This document shows, one piece after another, positions 18,554 to 26,621 of a stretch of DNA of 64,000 bases. Below the pieces are notes generated by a model. That model ran no database searches and had not been told where the DNA came from. It saw nothing but the letters and a program-made list of their open reading frames with translations. The DNA is from Pseudomonas sp. Fl4BN1 (lineage in GTDB: Bacteria > Pseudomonadota > Gammaproteobacteria > Pseudomonadales > Pseudomonadaceae). How positions within the stretch are numbered: the first letter of the stretch is position 1; each line of letters opens with the position of its first letter. Location of the stretch: the NCBI RefSeq assembly GCF_009908285.1, contig NZ_JAAARM010000029.1:1-64000 (forward strand), in the 5' to 3' direction. The translations under genes were made by a program, and so were the position numbers.

Positions 18554-18661
18554 TTCCTACAATAAATACACAGCCGGTCGTCCGTGTCGTTGTGCATCCC
18601 CGTACCGGGATGGTGCAACCTGCGGGCGCCCAAGCGCTGCCTGAGGCGAGGAGCCCACGCG

Positions 18662-19513
18662 ATGAGCCAATGTCCGTTTTCAAGCAATCCACCGGATGCC
18701 TGGCATAACGCCGAGCTGAATTTTTCCGACTCCATGAGCTACGGCGACTACCTGGACCTGGGGCGCATCCTCAGCGCCCAGCATCCTTTGTCGCCGGACC
18801 ACAACGAGATGCTGTTCATCATCCAGCACCAGACCTCCGAGCTGTGGATGAAACTGATGCTGCACGAGCTCAAGGCCGCTCGCGAACACGTGCGTGAGGG
18901 CCAGTTGCCGCCGGCGTTCAAGATGCTTGCGCGAGTCTCGCGGATCTTCGATCAACTGGTGCATGCCTGGGCGGTGCTGGCCACCATGACGCCCTCGGAA
19001 TACAAATCCATCCGCCCTTACCTCGGACAGTCCTCGGGCTTCCAGTCGTTCCAGTACCGCGAAATCGAATTCATCCTCGGCAACAAGAGCGCGGCGTTGC
19101 TGCGGCCCCACGCCCATCGTCCCGAGCTGCTGCAATCCTTGGAAGAGTCGATTGCCACCCCATCGATGTATGACGAGGCGATTGCCTTGATGGCCCGCAG
19201 CGGGCTGAGCATCGACCCGGAGCGTCTGGCGTTGATCAGCACCTCCACGACCCAGCATGATCCTTCGGTGGAAGCGGCCTGGCGTGAGGTGTACGCCAAC
19301 CCTTCAGCCTATTGGGACCTGTATCAGTTGGCGGAGAAGTTCATCGACCTGGAGGACTCATTCCGCCAGTGGCGTTTCCGTCACGTGACCACAGTGGAGC
19401 GGATCATCGGCTTCCAGCCCGGCACCGGTGGCACCGAAGGCGTCGGCTACTTGCGCAAAATGCTCGACACCGTGCTGTTCCCCGAGCTGTGGCGGGTTCG
19501 ATCCTCGCTCTGA
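18662..19513 (+). CDS. kynA: Tryptophan 2,3-dioxygenase
   Basis: 283 aa, normal for bacterial TDO. This heme enzyme opens the indole ring of L-tryptophan to N-formylkynurenine, the first step of the pathway. The signature HNEMLFIIQHQTSELWMKL, the substrate-site stretch LGQSSGFQSFQYREIEF, and the C-terminal GTGGTEGVGYL are all present. The ATG at 18662 is preceded by GAGGCGAGGAG. A strong terminator follows at 19524. The gene shares orientation with kynB and is probably co-transcribed with it. Confidence 0.95.
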   Translation: MSQCPFSSNPPDAWHNAELNFSDSMSYGDYLDLGRILSAQHPLSPDHNEMLFIIQHQTSELWMKLMLHELKAAREHVREGQLPPAFKMLARVSRIFDQLVHAWAVLATMTPSEYKSIRPYLGQSSGFQSFQYREIEFILGNKSAALLRPHAHRPELLQSLEESIATPSMYDEAIALMARSGLSIDPERLALISTSTTQHDPSVEAAWREVYANPSAYWDLYQLAEKFIDLEDSFRQWRFRHVTTVERIIGFQPGTGGTEGVGYLRKMLDTVLFPELWRVRSSL

Positions 19514-19523
19514 CTTGCCCCAG

Positions 19524-19548
19524 ACGCCCCGCCTGCCGGGGCGTTTTC
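19524..19548 (+). terminator. Terminator after kynA
   Basis: ACGCCCCG (19524-19531), loop CCTGC, CGGGGCGT (19537-19544), then TTTTC. It lies 11 bases after the kynA stop and is a clear rho-independent terminator. Confidence 0.88.
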
Positions 19549-19627
19549 ATTTCCCAGACGGCTTCTGCCCCCTTGTAGTCGCACACTTGTCTGCAATGGC
19601 TGACGACAGCGTCGTTCTGCAGACAAA

Positions 19628-19849
19628 GTGGCCGTCCTCGAAAGACGACGTGCATTTCTCCAGACAGACCACATGGCCCAGACCTTCGAGCTTGAGACCC
19701 TGAACATGCGGCTCAACGATCCCGAGTTTCAGGCGCTGGACCTGTATCAACGGATTCAGCGCGCCTTGCCTGGCTTGATTCTCGATGGCGCCCAGGGCCT
19801 GGGGATGAAGCTGCAAGACGAAGGTCCCGCCGTAGTTCACCAGCACTGA
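19628..19849 (+). CDS. Possible small ORF in a 600-bp gap; weak
   Basis: 73 codons from a GTG (or 59 from ATG 19673) with acceptable pseudomonad codon use (FELETLNMRLNDPEFQALDLYQRIQ), but no ribosome site. An antisense frame at 19547-19915 is as open, though it uses rare ATA and AGA codons. I recognise neither product. The gap from 19549 to 20034 otherwise holds nothing I can name. It could be a decayed gene or an untranslated region. Confidence 0.2.
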   Translation: MAVLERRRAFLQTDHMAQTFELETLNMRLNDPEFQALDLYQRIQRALPGLILDGAQGLGMKLQDEGPAVVHQH

Positions 19850-20034
19850 AATCAGCGCGGCCACGGTGGGTGGGCAAAACTCGGCCAGTCGAAGGCCTGT
19901 CGCAGGTCTGTTCATCAGCCACTCAATACATTCCTTGGCCCAGGCAGCCAGGATGGGCTCGATTCTGGGTCAGTAGTGGACTGTGATTTCAGGCCGCAGC
20001 CATGACAACTGGCAGGCGCACTTTGCGCGAGGCG

Positions 20035-20071
20035 ACAAAAAAGCCCGGCCTTTCTCCAGGGCCGGGCTTTC
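20035..20071 (-). terminator. Terminator after the aromatic amino acid permease
   Basis: AAAGCCCGGCC (20040-20050) pairs with GGCCGGGCTTT (20060-20070). On the minus strand the stem is followed by six T. It lies about 50 bases after the permease stop and is a strong terminator. Confidence 0.88.
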
Positions 20072-20117
20072 AGGTTTACAGCCGTGTCACCGCGGGCGTG
20101 CAGGCCCGCGGCGAGGC

Positions 20118-21518
20118 TCAGCGCAGGGCCGGTTGTGCGGCCTTGCGCGCCCGGCTCAGGAGGTACAGGCCCCAGATCACCAGGACCCACACTGGAATCG
20201 CGTACACCGAAGCGCGGATCCCCGGAATCATCAGCATCACGCCAATGATCATCACCATGAAGGCCAGGCACAGATAGTTGCTGAACGGCGACCAGAAGGC
20301 CTTGAACCCAGGCACCACGCCCTGTTCGGCCATGGCCTTGCGAAAGCGCAGGTGGGTCAGGCTGATCAGCGCCCAGTTGATCATCAGTGCCGCCACCACC
20401 AGGGCGAACAGCAACTCCAGGGCTTCGTGGGGCGCCAGGTAGTTGACCAGCACGCAGAGCAGGGTGATCAGCGCTGAAATACCCAGGGCCAGCACCGGCA
20501 CGCCCTGCTTGTTGAGCTTCATCAGTGCCTTCGGTGCGTCACCCTGTTCGGCCAGGCCGTAGAGCATGCGGCTGTTGCAGTACACGCCACTGTTGTACAC
20601 CGAGAGTGCGGCGGTCAGCACCACGAAGTTGAGGATCTGCGCCGCCGTATCGCTGCCGATCAGGGCGAAGATTTTCACGAACGGGCTACTGCTGTAGGCG
20701 TCGCCACCGGCGTTGAGGCTCACCAGCAGTTCGTCCCACGGATACAGCGACAGCAACACCGCGAGGGCGCCGACGTAGAAGATCAGTACCCGGTAGACCA
20801 CCTGGTTGATCGCCTTGGGGATCACCTTGCGCGGCTCGCTGGCTTCGGCGGCAGTGATGCCTACCAGTTCCAGGCCACCGAAGGAGAACATAATGAAGGC
20901 CATGGCCATCAGCAGGCCGGTGCCGCCGTTGGGGAAGAAGCCGCCGTGGGACCACAGGTTGCTGACCGACGCCTGGGGACCACCGCTGCCGCTGAACAGC
21001 ATGTAGCAGCCAAGAATGATCATGCCGACGATGGCCACCACCTTGATGATGGCGAACCAGAACTCGGCCTCACCGAAGAACTTCACGTTCATCATGTTGA
21101 TCAGGTTGACCAGGACGAAGAACACCGCAGCGCTGACCCAGGTGGGGATCTCCGGCCACCAGAACTGCACGTACTTGCCCACCGCGGTGAGTTCGGCCAT
21201 GCCCACCAGGACATACAGCACCCAGTAGTTCCAGCCCGCCAGGAAACCGAAATAGCCGCCCCAGTACTTGTGGGCAAAGTGGCTGAAGGAACCGGCCACG
21301 GGCTCTTCGACGATCATTTCACCCAGCTGGCGCATGATCAGGAAGGCAATGAATCCGGCGATCGCGTAACCCAGGATCATCGAGGGGCCAGCGGACTTGA
21401 GTACCCCGGCAGAGCCGAGGAAGAGTCCGGTGCCGATTGCCCCGCCCAGGGCGATCAACTGAATATGGCGATTCTTCAAGCCACGCTTGAGTTCACCTTG
21501 CTTCAAGGTTTGATCCAC
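20118..21518 (-). CDS. Amino acid permease, AroP-like (APC superfamily, AAT family)
   Basis: 466 aa from a GTG at 21518 with GAAGAGAG upstream; this gives the family length with twelve predicted membrane helices. The first helix carries the hallmark HIQLIALGGAIGTGLFLGS, and PSMILGYAIAGFIAFLIMRQLGEM follows, as in AroP, PheP and GABA permeases. It imports an amino acid with protons. Its place between kynA and antC suggests tryptophan or another aromatic substrate, which is inference. It lies 79 bases downstream of antC on the same strand, so it could be the last gene of an ant transcript. Confidence 0.85.
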   Translation of the reverse strand: MDQTLKQGELKRGLKNRHIQLIALGGAIGTGLFLGSAGVLKSAGPSMILGYAIAGFIAFLIMRQLGEMIVEEPVAGSFSHFAHKYWGGYFGFLAGWNYWVLYVLVGMAELTAVGKYVQFWWPEIPTWVSAAVFFVLVNLINMMNVKFFGEAEFWFAIIKVVAIVGMIILGCYMLFSGSGGPQASVSNLWSHGGFFPNGGTGLLMAMAFIMFSFGGLELVGITAAEASEPRKVIPKAINQVVYRVLIFYVGALAVLLSLYPWDELLVSLNAGGDAYSSSPFVKIFALIGSDTAAQILNFVVLTAALSVYNSGVYCNSRMLYGLAEQGDAPKALMKLNKQGVPVLALGISALITLLCVLVNYLAPHEALELLFALVVAALMINWALISLTHLRFRKAMAEQGVVPGFKAFWSPFSNYLCLAFMVMIIGVMLMIPGIRASVYAIPVWVLVIWGLYLLSRARKAAQPALR

Positions 21519-21597
21519 TAATATGCGCTCTCTTCTAGTTGTTATCAGGACCGATCCCTGGCTGAACGGGAGCGATCGCGGCTGAATGCTGACGGGA

Positions 21598-22620
21598 TCA
21601 GATATTACTCTCGGTAAACCGCTCGTAATACAGCTGAACGCGGTTAAGTTGCTGTTCTTGCAGCCAGATCCGGATTGAGTCGACCATCGGCGGCGGCCCG
21701 CAGACGTACATGTCCGCGTCGTTGTCGCGCAGCTCGCTGCTGTCGAAGTGCTCGCTGATGTAGCCGCGCTTGCCCTGCCAGTCCGGGTCGGCATCGCTGA
21801 TCACCGGAGTGAAGCGAAACCTTGGCAGGCGTTCGCCATAGGCCTGGATGCGCGCCAGCTCGCACAGGTCGGCACTGTGGCGCACGCCGTAGTAAAGATG
21901 CACCGGCTGCTGGCAACCCTGTTCGACGATCTGTTCGAGCATCGCCAGCAGTGCGGACAGCCCGGTACCGCCGGCCACCAGGATCAGCGGACGGCTGATC
22001 TGGCGCAGGTAGAAGGCCCCCAGCGGTGCTTCCAGCTGGATGCTGTCGCCCACCAGGCAGCGTTCGCGGATGTAGTTGCTCATCACCCCATCGGGCAGCA
22101 GGCGGATCAGGAACTGCAACTGGTTGTCCGCCCCCGGCCGGTTGGCGAAGGAGTAGGCGCGGCTGCTGCCGGTGCCGGGGATGCTCAGGCGCGCGTACTG
22201 GCCAGGGAGAAAGTCCAGCGGCGTTTCGCTGCCGCCCAGGTCCAGGTGGAGGATTGCGGTGCTGTCCGAGATCTGCCGCACATCGATCACCGAAGCATTG
22301 AGCCGCACCGGCTCGGCGGCGTGGCACAGGCTGGAATCGAAGTCGAAGTAGAACGCCGCATCGGACTGCACCCTGGTCTGGCAGCTGAGCATCTTGCGTT
22401 GCTCCAGGTCCTGGGCGGACAAGGCTTCCTCGTCCACATAATCCTGGCTGTACTGGCCCGACTCGCAACGGCCCTGGCAGGTGCCGCACACCCCTTCGCG
22501 GCAGTCCAGGGGGATCTTGATGCCGTTGCGCAGGGCAGCGTCGAGCAATATTTCATTGGCCTGCACCGGGAAGAACAGGGTCTTGCCGTCGGCGAAGCTG
22601 AACGCGACCTTGTGCGTCAT
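21598..22620 (-). CDS. antC: Anthranilate 1,2-dioxygenase reductase component
   Basis: 340 aa. It passes electrons from NADH to the AntAB oxygenase. The N-terminal plant-type [2Fe-2S] ferredoxin has Cys40, Cys45, Cys48 (CREGVCGTC) and Cys80. A flavin-binding domain (PGQYARLSIPG, SRAYSFANRPG) and an NAD domain (LVAGGTGLSALLAML, VCGPPPMVDSI) follow. It is 17 bases downstream of antB in the antABC operon. Confidence 0.94.
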   Translation of the reverse strand: MTHKVAFSFADGKTLFFPVQANEILLDAALRNGIKIPLDCREGVCGTCQGRCESGQYSQDYVDEEALSAQDLEQRKMLSCQTRVQSDAAFYFDFDSSLCHAAEPVRLNASVIDVRQISDSTAILHLDLGGSETPLDFLPGQYARLSIPGTGSSRAYSFANRPGADNQLQFLIRLLPDGVMSNYIRERCLVGDSIQLEAPLGAFYLRQISRPLILVAGGTGLSALLAMLEQIVEQGCQQPVHLYYGVRHSADLCELARIQAYGERLPRFRFTPVISDADPDWQGKRGYISEHFDSSELRDNDADMYVCGPPPMVDSIRIWLQEQQLNRVQLYYERFTESNI

Positions 22621-22637
22621 GACAGTATTTCCGTGGT

Positions 22638-23129
22638 TCAGAGGTGGTAGAAATCGAGCACCGAATTGATCGTGTCGTTGAGCAGCAACACGTGCTTGCG
22701 CTGGATCAGCCAGCTGTCGCCGTCGGGCTTGAGGTCATACGTGGCATGGCCGTAGAAGTCTTCGGAAGTGGCCAGGCGGTAGAACAGCGTGTGCCAGTTC
22801 AGGCGCACCTGCAGATGGCCGTTGTCGCCTTGGCTGATGCGCAGGTTGTTCACCAGGTGCAGGGTGCGCGGCATCGGGATGGTCGAGGCCGCCTTGCCGG
22901 TGCGCAGGCGGAACACCCGGTCTTCCAGCCCGGAGCGGTTGGCGTAGTAGATCAGCGACATTTCGCGCTTGGGGTCCTGGGTGTAGACGTGTTCCGAGTC
23001 CCATTGCGGCAAGTGGAACTCGCTGTCCACGGCGAACAGCGCCAGGTAGGCGTCCCAGTCCTGCGCGTCGCAGAGTTCGGACTTGCGGTAGAAGAATTGC
23101 TCGATCTGGTACTGCAATTGCGCATTCAT
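22638..23129 (-). CDS. antB: Anthranilate 1,2-dioxygenase small subunit
   Basis: 163 aa, the usual size for a ring-hydroxylating dioxygenase beta subunit, a cone-shaped fold that holds the alpha trimer. Family features include an N-terminal QIEQFFYRKSELCDAQDWDAY, then KREMSLIYYANRSGLEDRVFRLRTGKA, and a C-terminal YDLKPDGDSWLIQRKHVLLLND. The start lies 2 bases after the antA stop, indicating coupled translation. Confidence 0.93.
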   Translation of the reverse strand: MNAQLQYQIEQFFYRKSELCDAQDWDAYLALFAVDSEFHLPQWDSEHVYTQDPKREMSLIYYANRSGLEDRVFRLRTGKAASTIPMPRTLHLVNNLRISQGDNGHLQVRLNWHTLFYRLATSEDFYGHATYDLKPDGDSWLIQRKHVLLLNDTINSVLDFYHL

Positions 23130-23131
23130 GC

Positions 23132-24520
23132 TTACACCTCACGCAGTTTCAGGGGCTGGCGCTGCAAGCCATCGAGGATGAATTTCTGCCAGTTCTGGTG
23201 CTGGTTGACGTACAGCCCTTCATGGGTGATTTCGGTGCCGGTCATGGCTGGCTGGATCCCCAGGTTTTCACTGTTGGCGGTGGGCCCGGTGACCCAGCGA
23301 TGGTGGCCACGGGAGATATCGCTCCAGCGTTCCAGGCGGCCCTGGAAACCACGCTGGGCTTCGCGGAACTCCACCAGGTCGTCCGGGGTGCCCATGCCCG
23401 AGACGTTGAAGAAATCCTCGAACTGGCGGATGCGGTTTTCCCGGTCGGCGTCGCTCTCGCCCTTGACCCCGATGCACTGGCTGATGATCTCGGTCTTGTT
23501 CCAGGCGATGGGGCGGATGATCCGCAACTGCGAGCTGATCTGGTCGAGGAAGAACAGGCTGGGATAGATGTTCAGGTTGCGCAGGCGGTGCATCATCCAC
23601 TCGGCCCTGGCCTCGCCGTACTCCTGCACCAGGCGCGGCATGATCGTGGCGTAGCCGGAGCGCACCGCCGGGTTGGGCATTTCGCTGAACAGTACGCTGT
23701 GGCCGTTGTTGAAGGCGAACCAGCCATCGTCGGTGTTGGCATCGCCGGCGCCGAGCTTGCTGTAGTCGAGGGTGGCGCCGCTGGCGGTGCCGTTGTCACT
23801 GTTCACCTGCTGGCGGTGCTGCACCGTGGCCACATAGTTGTAGTGCACGGTACTGACGTGATAACCGTCCAGACCGTTCTCGTTCTGCAGTTTCCAGTTG
23901 CCGTCGTAGGTGTAGGCAGACTTGCCCGGCAGCACTTCCAGTTCACCCGTGGGCGATTGGGCGTTCATCATGTCGAAGAACACCTTGGCGTCGCCGAGGA
24001 AGTCTTCCAGGGAGTTGTCGGCGGCCACATCCAGGCTGATGAAGACAAAGCCCTTGTAGCTCTCGATGCGCGCCTTCTTCAGGCCGCGGGTGGCCTTGTC
24101 GAAGTCCTCGGCGTATTCCCCTGGCGCCTTGACCTTTACCAGGCGCCCGTCGCTCTTGTAGCACCAGGCATGGAAGGGGCAGGTGAAGGTCGACTGGTTG
24201 CCCTTGCCAACCCGGGTCAGGGTGGTGCCACGGTGCTGGCAGGCGTTGATCAGGGCATTGAGCCGGCCCTCGCCATCGCGGGTAATGATCATCGGTTGGC
24301 GCCCGGCACGCATCGTGATGAAGTCGTGGTTGTTGGGCAATTCGCTTTCGTGACAGGCGTAGATCCAGTTCTTCTCGAAGATCAGTTCCATCTCCAGGTC
24401 GAACAGCTCGGGTTCGGTGAACATCTCCCGGGCGATACGGAACACTCCGTCTACGGGACGGAAATCCAGGCAGCTGTCGATGAAGCTTTTCCACTGCTCG
24501 AGGTTTCTTGCACCACTCAT
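23132..24520 (-). CDS. antA: Anthranilate 1,2-dioxygenase large subunit
   Basis: 462 aa. This catalytic subunit turns anthranilate into catechol with release of CO2 and ammonia. Rieske ligands: Cys94 and His96 (CQHRG), Cys114 and His117 (CPFH). The mononuclear iron site lies in ENGLDGYHVSTVHYNY, whose two His residues are spaced as in the family. It heads the antABC operon. The upstream 409 bases carry paired half-sites attributable to the divergent activator AntR. Confidence 0.95.
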   Translation of the reverse strand: MSGARNLEQWKSFIDSCLDFRPVDGVFRIAREMFTEPELFDLEMELIFEKNWIYACHESELPNNHDFITMRAGRQPMIITRDGEGRLNALINACQHRGTTLTRVGKGNQSTFTCPFHAWCYKSDGRLVKVKAPGEYAEDFDKATRGLKKARIESYKGFVFISLDVAADNSLEDFLGDAKVFFDMMNAQSPTGELEVLPGKSAYTYDGNWKLQNENGLDGYHVSTVHYNYVATVQHRQQVNSDNGTASGATLDYSKLGAGDANTDDGWFAFNNGHSVLFSEMPNPAVRSGYATIMPRLVQEYGEARAEWMMHRLRNLNIYPSLFFLDQISSQLRIIRPIAWNKTEIISQCIGVKGESDADRENRIRQFEDFFNVSGMGTPDDLVEFREAQRGFQGRLERWSDISRGHHRWVTGPTANSENLGIQPAMTGTEITHEGLYVNQHQNWQKFILDGLQRQPLKLREV

Positions 24521-24590
24521 GAGTCGGTACCTTTTTTTTTATTCAGGCCAATCGGGTACCTGCATTAGAGAGAGTGAAGCCGTGGGGTGG

Positions 24591-24629
24591 CTATCCGCTT
24601 AGTCGACCAAGCTCATCCATAAAGTTGCC
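24591..24629. promoter_or_regulatory. Candidate AntR site, antA-proximal
   Basis: CTATCCGCTTAGTCGACC at 24591 and a weaker copy (TCATCCATAAAGTTGCC) at 24613 lie exactly 22 bases apart in the same orientation. The first closely matches a site at 24805. Tandem half-sites two helical turns apart are typical of AraC/XylS proteins. The pair ends about 70 bases upstream of the antA start. No -10/-35 box was assigned with confidence. Confidence 0.55.
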
Positions 24630-24804
24630 GGCACGGCGCCTGGCGCGCTGCTCCTGCCTTTGCCGATGCCGCCGGCCGCCGCGGCAACAGGCGCGCGGCG
24701 ATGGGTAGCATCTACCCAGAATCGGCCGGGTACTGATCAGTGGCTGCATGATGGGGCGCCAATGGGCTAGTGTGAGCACAGCCAATGAGGACGATGGGGC
24801 CTGG

Positions 24805-24843
24805 TTATCCACTTAGTCGGCGATTGCTATCCACTGGGTTGGC
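24805..24843. promoter_or_regulatory. Candidate AntR site, antR-proximal
   Basis: TTATCCACTTAGTCGGC (24805) and CTATCCACTGGGTTGGC (24827) are 22 bases apart and agree at 13 of 17 positions. The left copy agrees with the antA-side copy at 14 of 17. The site lies 87-125 bases before the antR ATG. Two separated sites fit bidirectional control of antA and antR by AntR. Between the sites (24630-24804) I see only GC-rich sequence without a gene. Confidence 0.55.
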
Positions 24844-24929
24844 AGCGTTGCCCGCTGGCGCAAAACTTGCCCTGTCCTACAAGACGCGCCGTCAGAGCGC
24901 GCTGAAAATATTGCCGTGGGTGCGCCGTG

Positions 24930-25943
24930 ATGAATAGCAAGGCTGATGGGCAGTTTCGCGAGATTCGTATCGATCGCTATGACCTCGAAGGGGCCAGGAA
25001 CTGGATGGCGGGGATCTGCGGGCCTCACCGCCTGGAAACCGCGAACCCCGAACGAATCCGTTTTCATCACAGTGCCAATGTGCTCAGGTCACGCTCCACG
25101 ACCCTGGGCATCATCGAGTACGGCACCGACGTGGTGGTGGATATCGAGGACACCGAACGCTTCAGCAGCTACAGCCTGAGCTTGCCCCTGTGCGGTGAGC
25201 AGGAGTTGAACAAGGGCGGGCGCTTGCTGCGTTCGGACCGCGACCAGGGTGTGATCATTGCTCCCAATGAAAGCCAGGTACTGGCCATCTCCGGCGATTG
25301 CCGCAAGCTGCAGGTGGTGATTTCCCGGCCGGCCATGAGCGAGGCCCTGGAGGCCTTGTTGCAACGTTCGGTGCAGCAGCCGCTGTGCTTCGAACCGAGC
25401 ATGGATGCACTGCACGGTGCGGCTGCTTCCTGGTGGCGCATGGCGCAGCACTTCATGGGCGAGCTGGCCCAGGGCAACGAGCTCTACGAGCAGTTGGCCT
25501 TTACCCGGGAAATCGAGAACTCATTGATCAAGGGGCTGATCCTGGCCCAGCCCAACAACTACTCCGAAGAGCTGCGGGCGACGCTCGGGGTCAAGCTGCC
25601 GCATTATCTGGTGCGGGCTCGCCAGTACCTGCACGAGCATGCCCGTGAGGCGGTGCACATGGAGGACCTGGAGGCGGCGGCCGGGGTGTCGCGCTTCAAG
25701 TTGTTCGAGGCCTTTCGCAAATACTTCGCCCTGTCGCCGATGGCTTATCTCAAGCGCCATCGGCTCAATGGCGTGCGCCAGGAAATTCTCGAGTACGGCG
25801 CGGCACGCAATATCTCCGAGATTGCCCTGGGCTGGGGCTTTACCCACCTGGGAAGGTTTTCCGCGGAATACCGCAAGCTCTTCGACGAAGCGCCGAGCGC
25901 CACCGCGCAGCGTCATCCGCTGCGGCGTCCGGCGGGTTTCTAG
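24930..25943 (+). CDS. antR: AntR, AraC/XylS-family activator of anthranilate degradation
   Basis: 337 aa. The C-terminal third is a double helix-turn-helix of AraC type (DLEAAAGVSRFKLFEAFRKY, then RNISEIALGWGFTHLGRFSA). The N-terminal domain resembles the AraC-binding-like domain of XylS relatives. It is divergent from antA, the standard arrangement, and in known systems is activated by anthranilate. ATG 24930 is preceded in frame by GTG 24927; either could be used, and the ribosome site is weak. The repeats at 24591 and 24805 are its likely targets. Confidence 0.9.
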   Translation: MNSKADGQFREIRIDRYDLEGARNWMAGICGPHRLETANPERIRFHHSANVLRSRSTTLGIIEYGTDVVVDIEDTERFSSYSLSLPLCGEQELNKGGRLLRSDRDQGVIIAPNESQVLAISGDCRKLQVVISRPAMSEALEALLQRSVQQPLCFEPSMDALHGAAASWWRMAQHFMGELAQGNELYEQLAFTREIENSLIKGLILAQPNNYSEELRATLGVKLPHYLVRARQYLHEHAREAVHMEDLEAAAGVSRFKLFEAFRKYFALSPMAYLKRHRLNGVRQEILEYGAARNISEIALGWGFTHLGRFSAEYRKLFDEAPSATAQRHPLRRPAGF

Positions 25944-25959
25944 GACGCTGGGGCTGGGG

Positions 25960-26442
25960 TTACTTGCGCAGTACCAGGTCCAGCAGGCCGTCCTGTTCCT
26001 TGATCTTCTGCAGGACGATTTCCGAGCGGATGTCGGTGACCCCGGACGCGCGGTTCAGGTGATTGACGATGAAATCCGAGAAGTGCTTGAGGTTGCGTGC
26101 CTGGATGCGCAACACGTAGTTGCTGGCGCCGGTGATCACATACCCCGCGACCACTTCCGGCCATTGCTGGACCTTGCTGATAAAGGTCTCGTGCCACCCT
26201 TCCACGTCCTGGCGCAGAGACACATGGACGATGGCCTCCAGCTCGACACCCAGGCGCTCGGCGTTGAGCTGGACGCGGTAGCCGCTGATCACCCCGTCGG
26301 CTTCGAGCATGCGCAGGCGGCGCAGGCAGGCGGAGGGCGAGAGGGCGACTTTCTCTGCCAGCTCCTGATTACTGATACGTCCATCCTGTTGCAGGAAGTG
26401 CAGGATGCGCAGGTCGGTGGAGTCGAGGGTCATGGCTGGCAT
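25960..26442 (-). CDS. kynR: KynR, Lrp/AsnC-family regulator of kynurenine genes
   Basis: 160 aa from ATG 26442 (or 157 from ATG 26433; neither has a strong ribosome site). The N-terminal helix-turn-helix (LDSTDLRILHFLQQDGR, then NQELAEKVALSPSACLRRL) and the C-terminal RAM effector domain are intact. It is divergent from kynU with 179 bases between starts. In P. aeruginosa, KynR next to kynU activates the kyn genes in response to kynurenine, and the same role is inferred here. It is convergent with antR, with only 16 bases between their stops. Confidence 0.9.
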   Translation of the reverse strand: MPAMTLDSTDLRILHFLQQDGRISNQELAEKVALSPSACLRRLRMLEADGVISGYRVQLNAERLGVELEAIVHVSLRQDVEGWHETFISKVQQWPEVVAGYVITGASNYVLRIQARNLKHFSDFIVNHLNRASGVTDIRSEIVLQKIKEQDGLLDLVLRK

Positions 26443-26621
26443 AAATCCGCGTTTTTTATTGGAGGATTAGAATTTTATTCGAGATTAGTACGGGAACACG
26501 CTGCACTTTGCACGAAAATTCTCTGCTGCTTCGTCCATTATTTCCTCAGTATGCGGGTTGCCCAGACCCCGTGCCCGCCCCCTGGACGGCGGGCATGACA
26601 TTGACCAAGACAGGACCTCCA

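Noticed and set aside
21644..22489. 281-codon second frame within antC
   Set aside because: Arg/Pro/Ala-rich shadow frame; antC in the main frame has all ferredoxin and flavin motifs.
23198..24568. 456-codon plus-strand ORF opposite antA
   Set aside because: It is the shadow frame of a GC-rich gene; composition is Val/Ala/Gly-heavy without domains, while antA has intact Rieske and iron sites.
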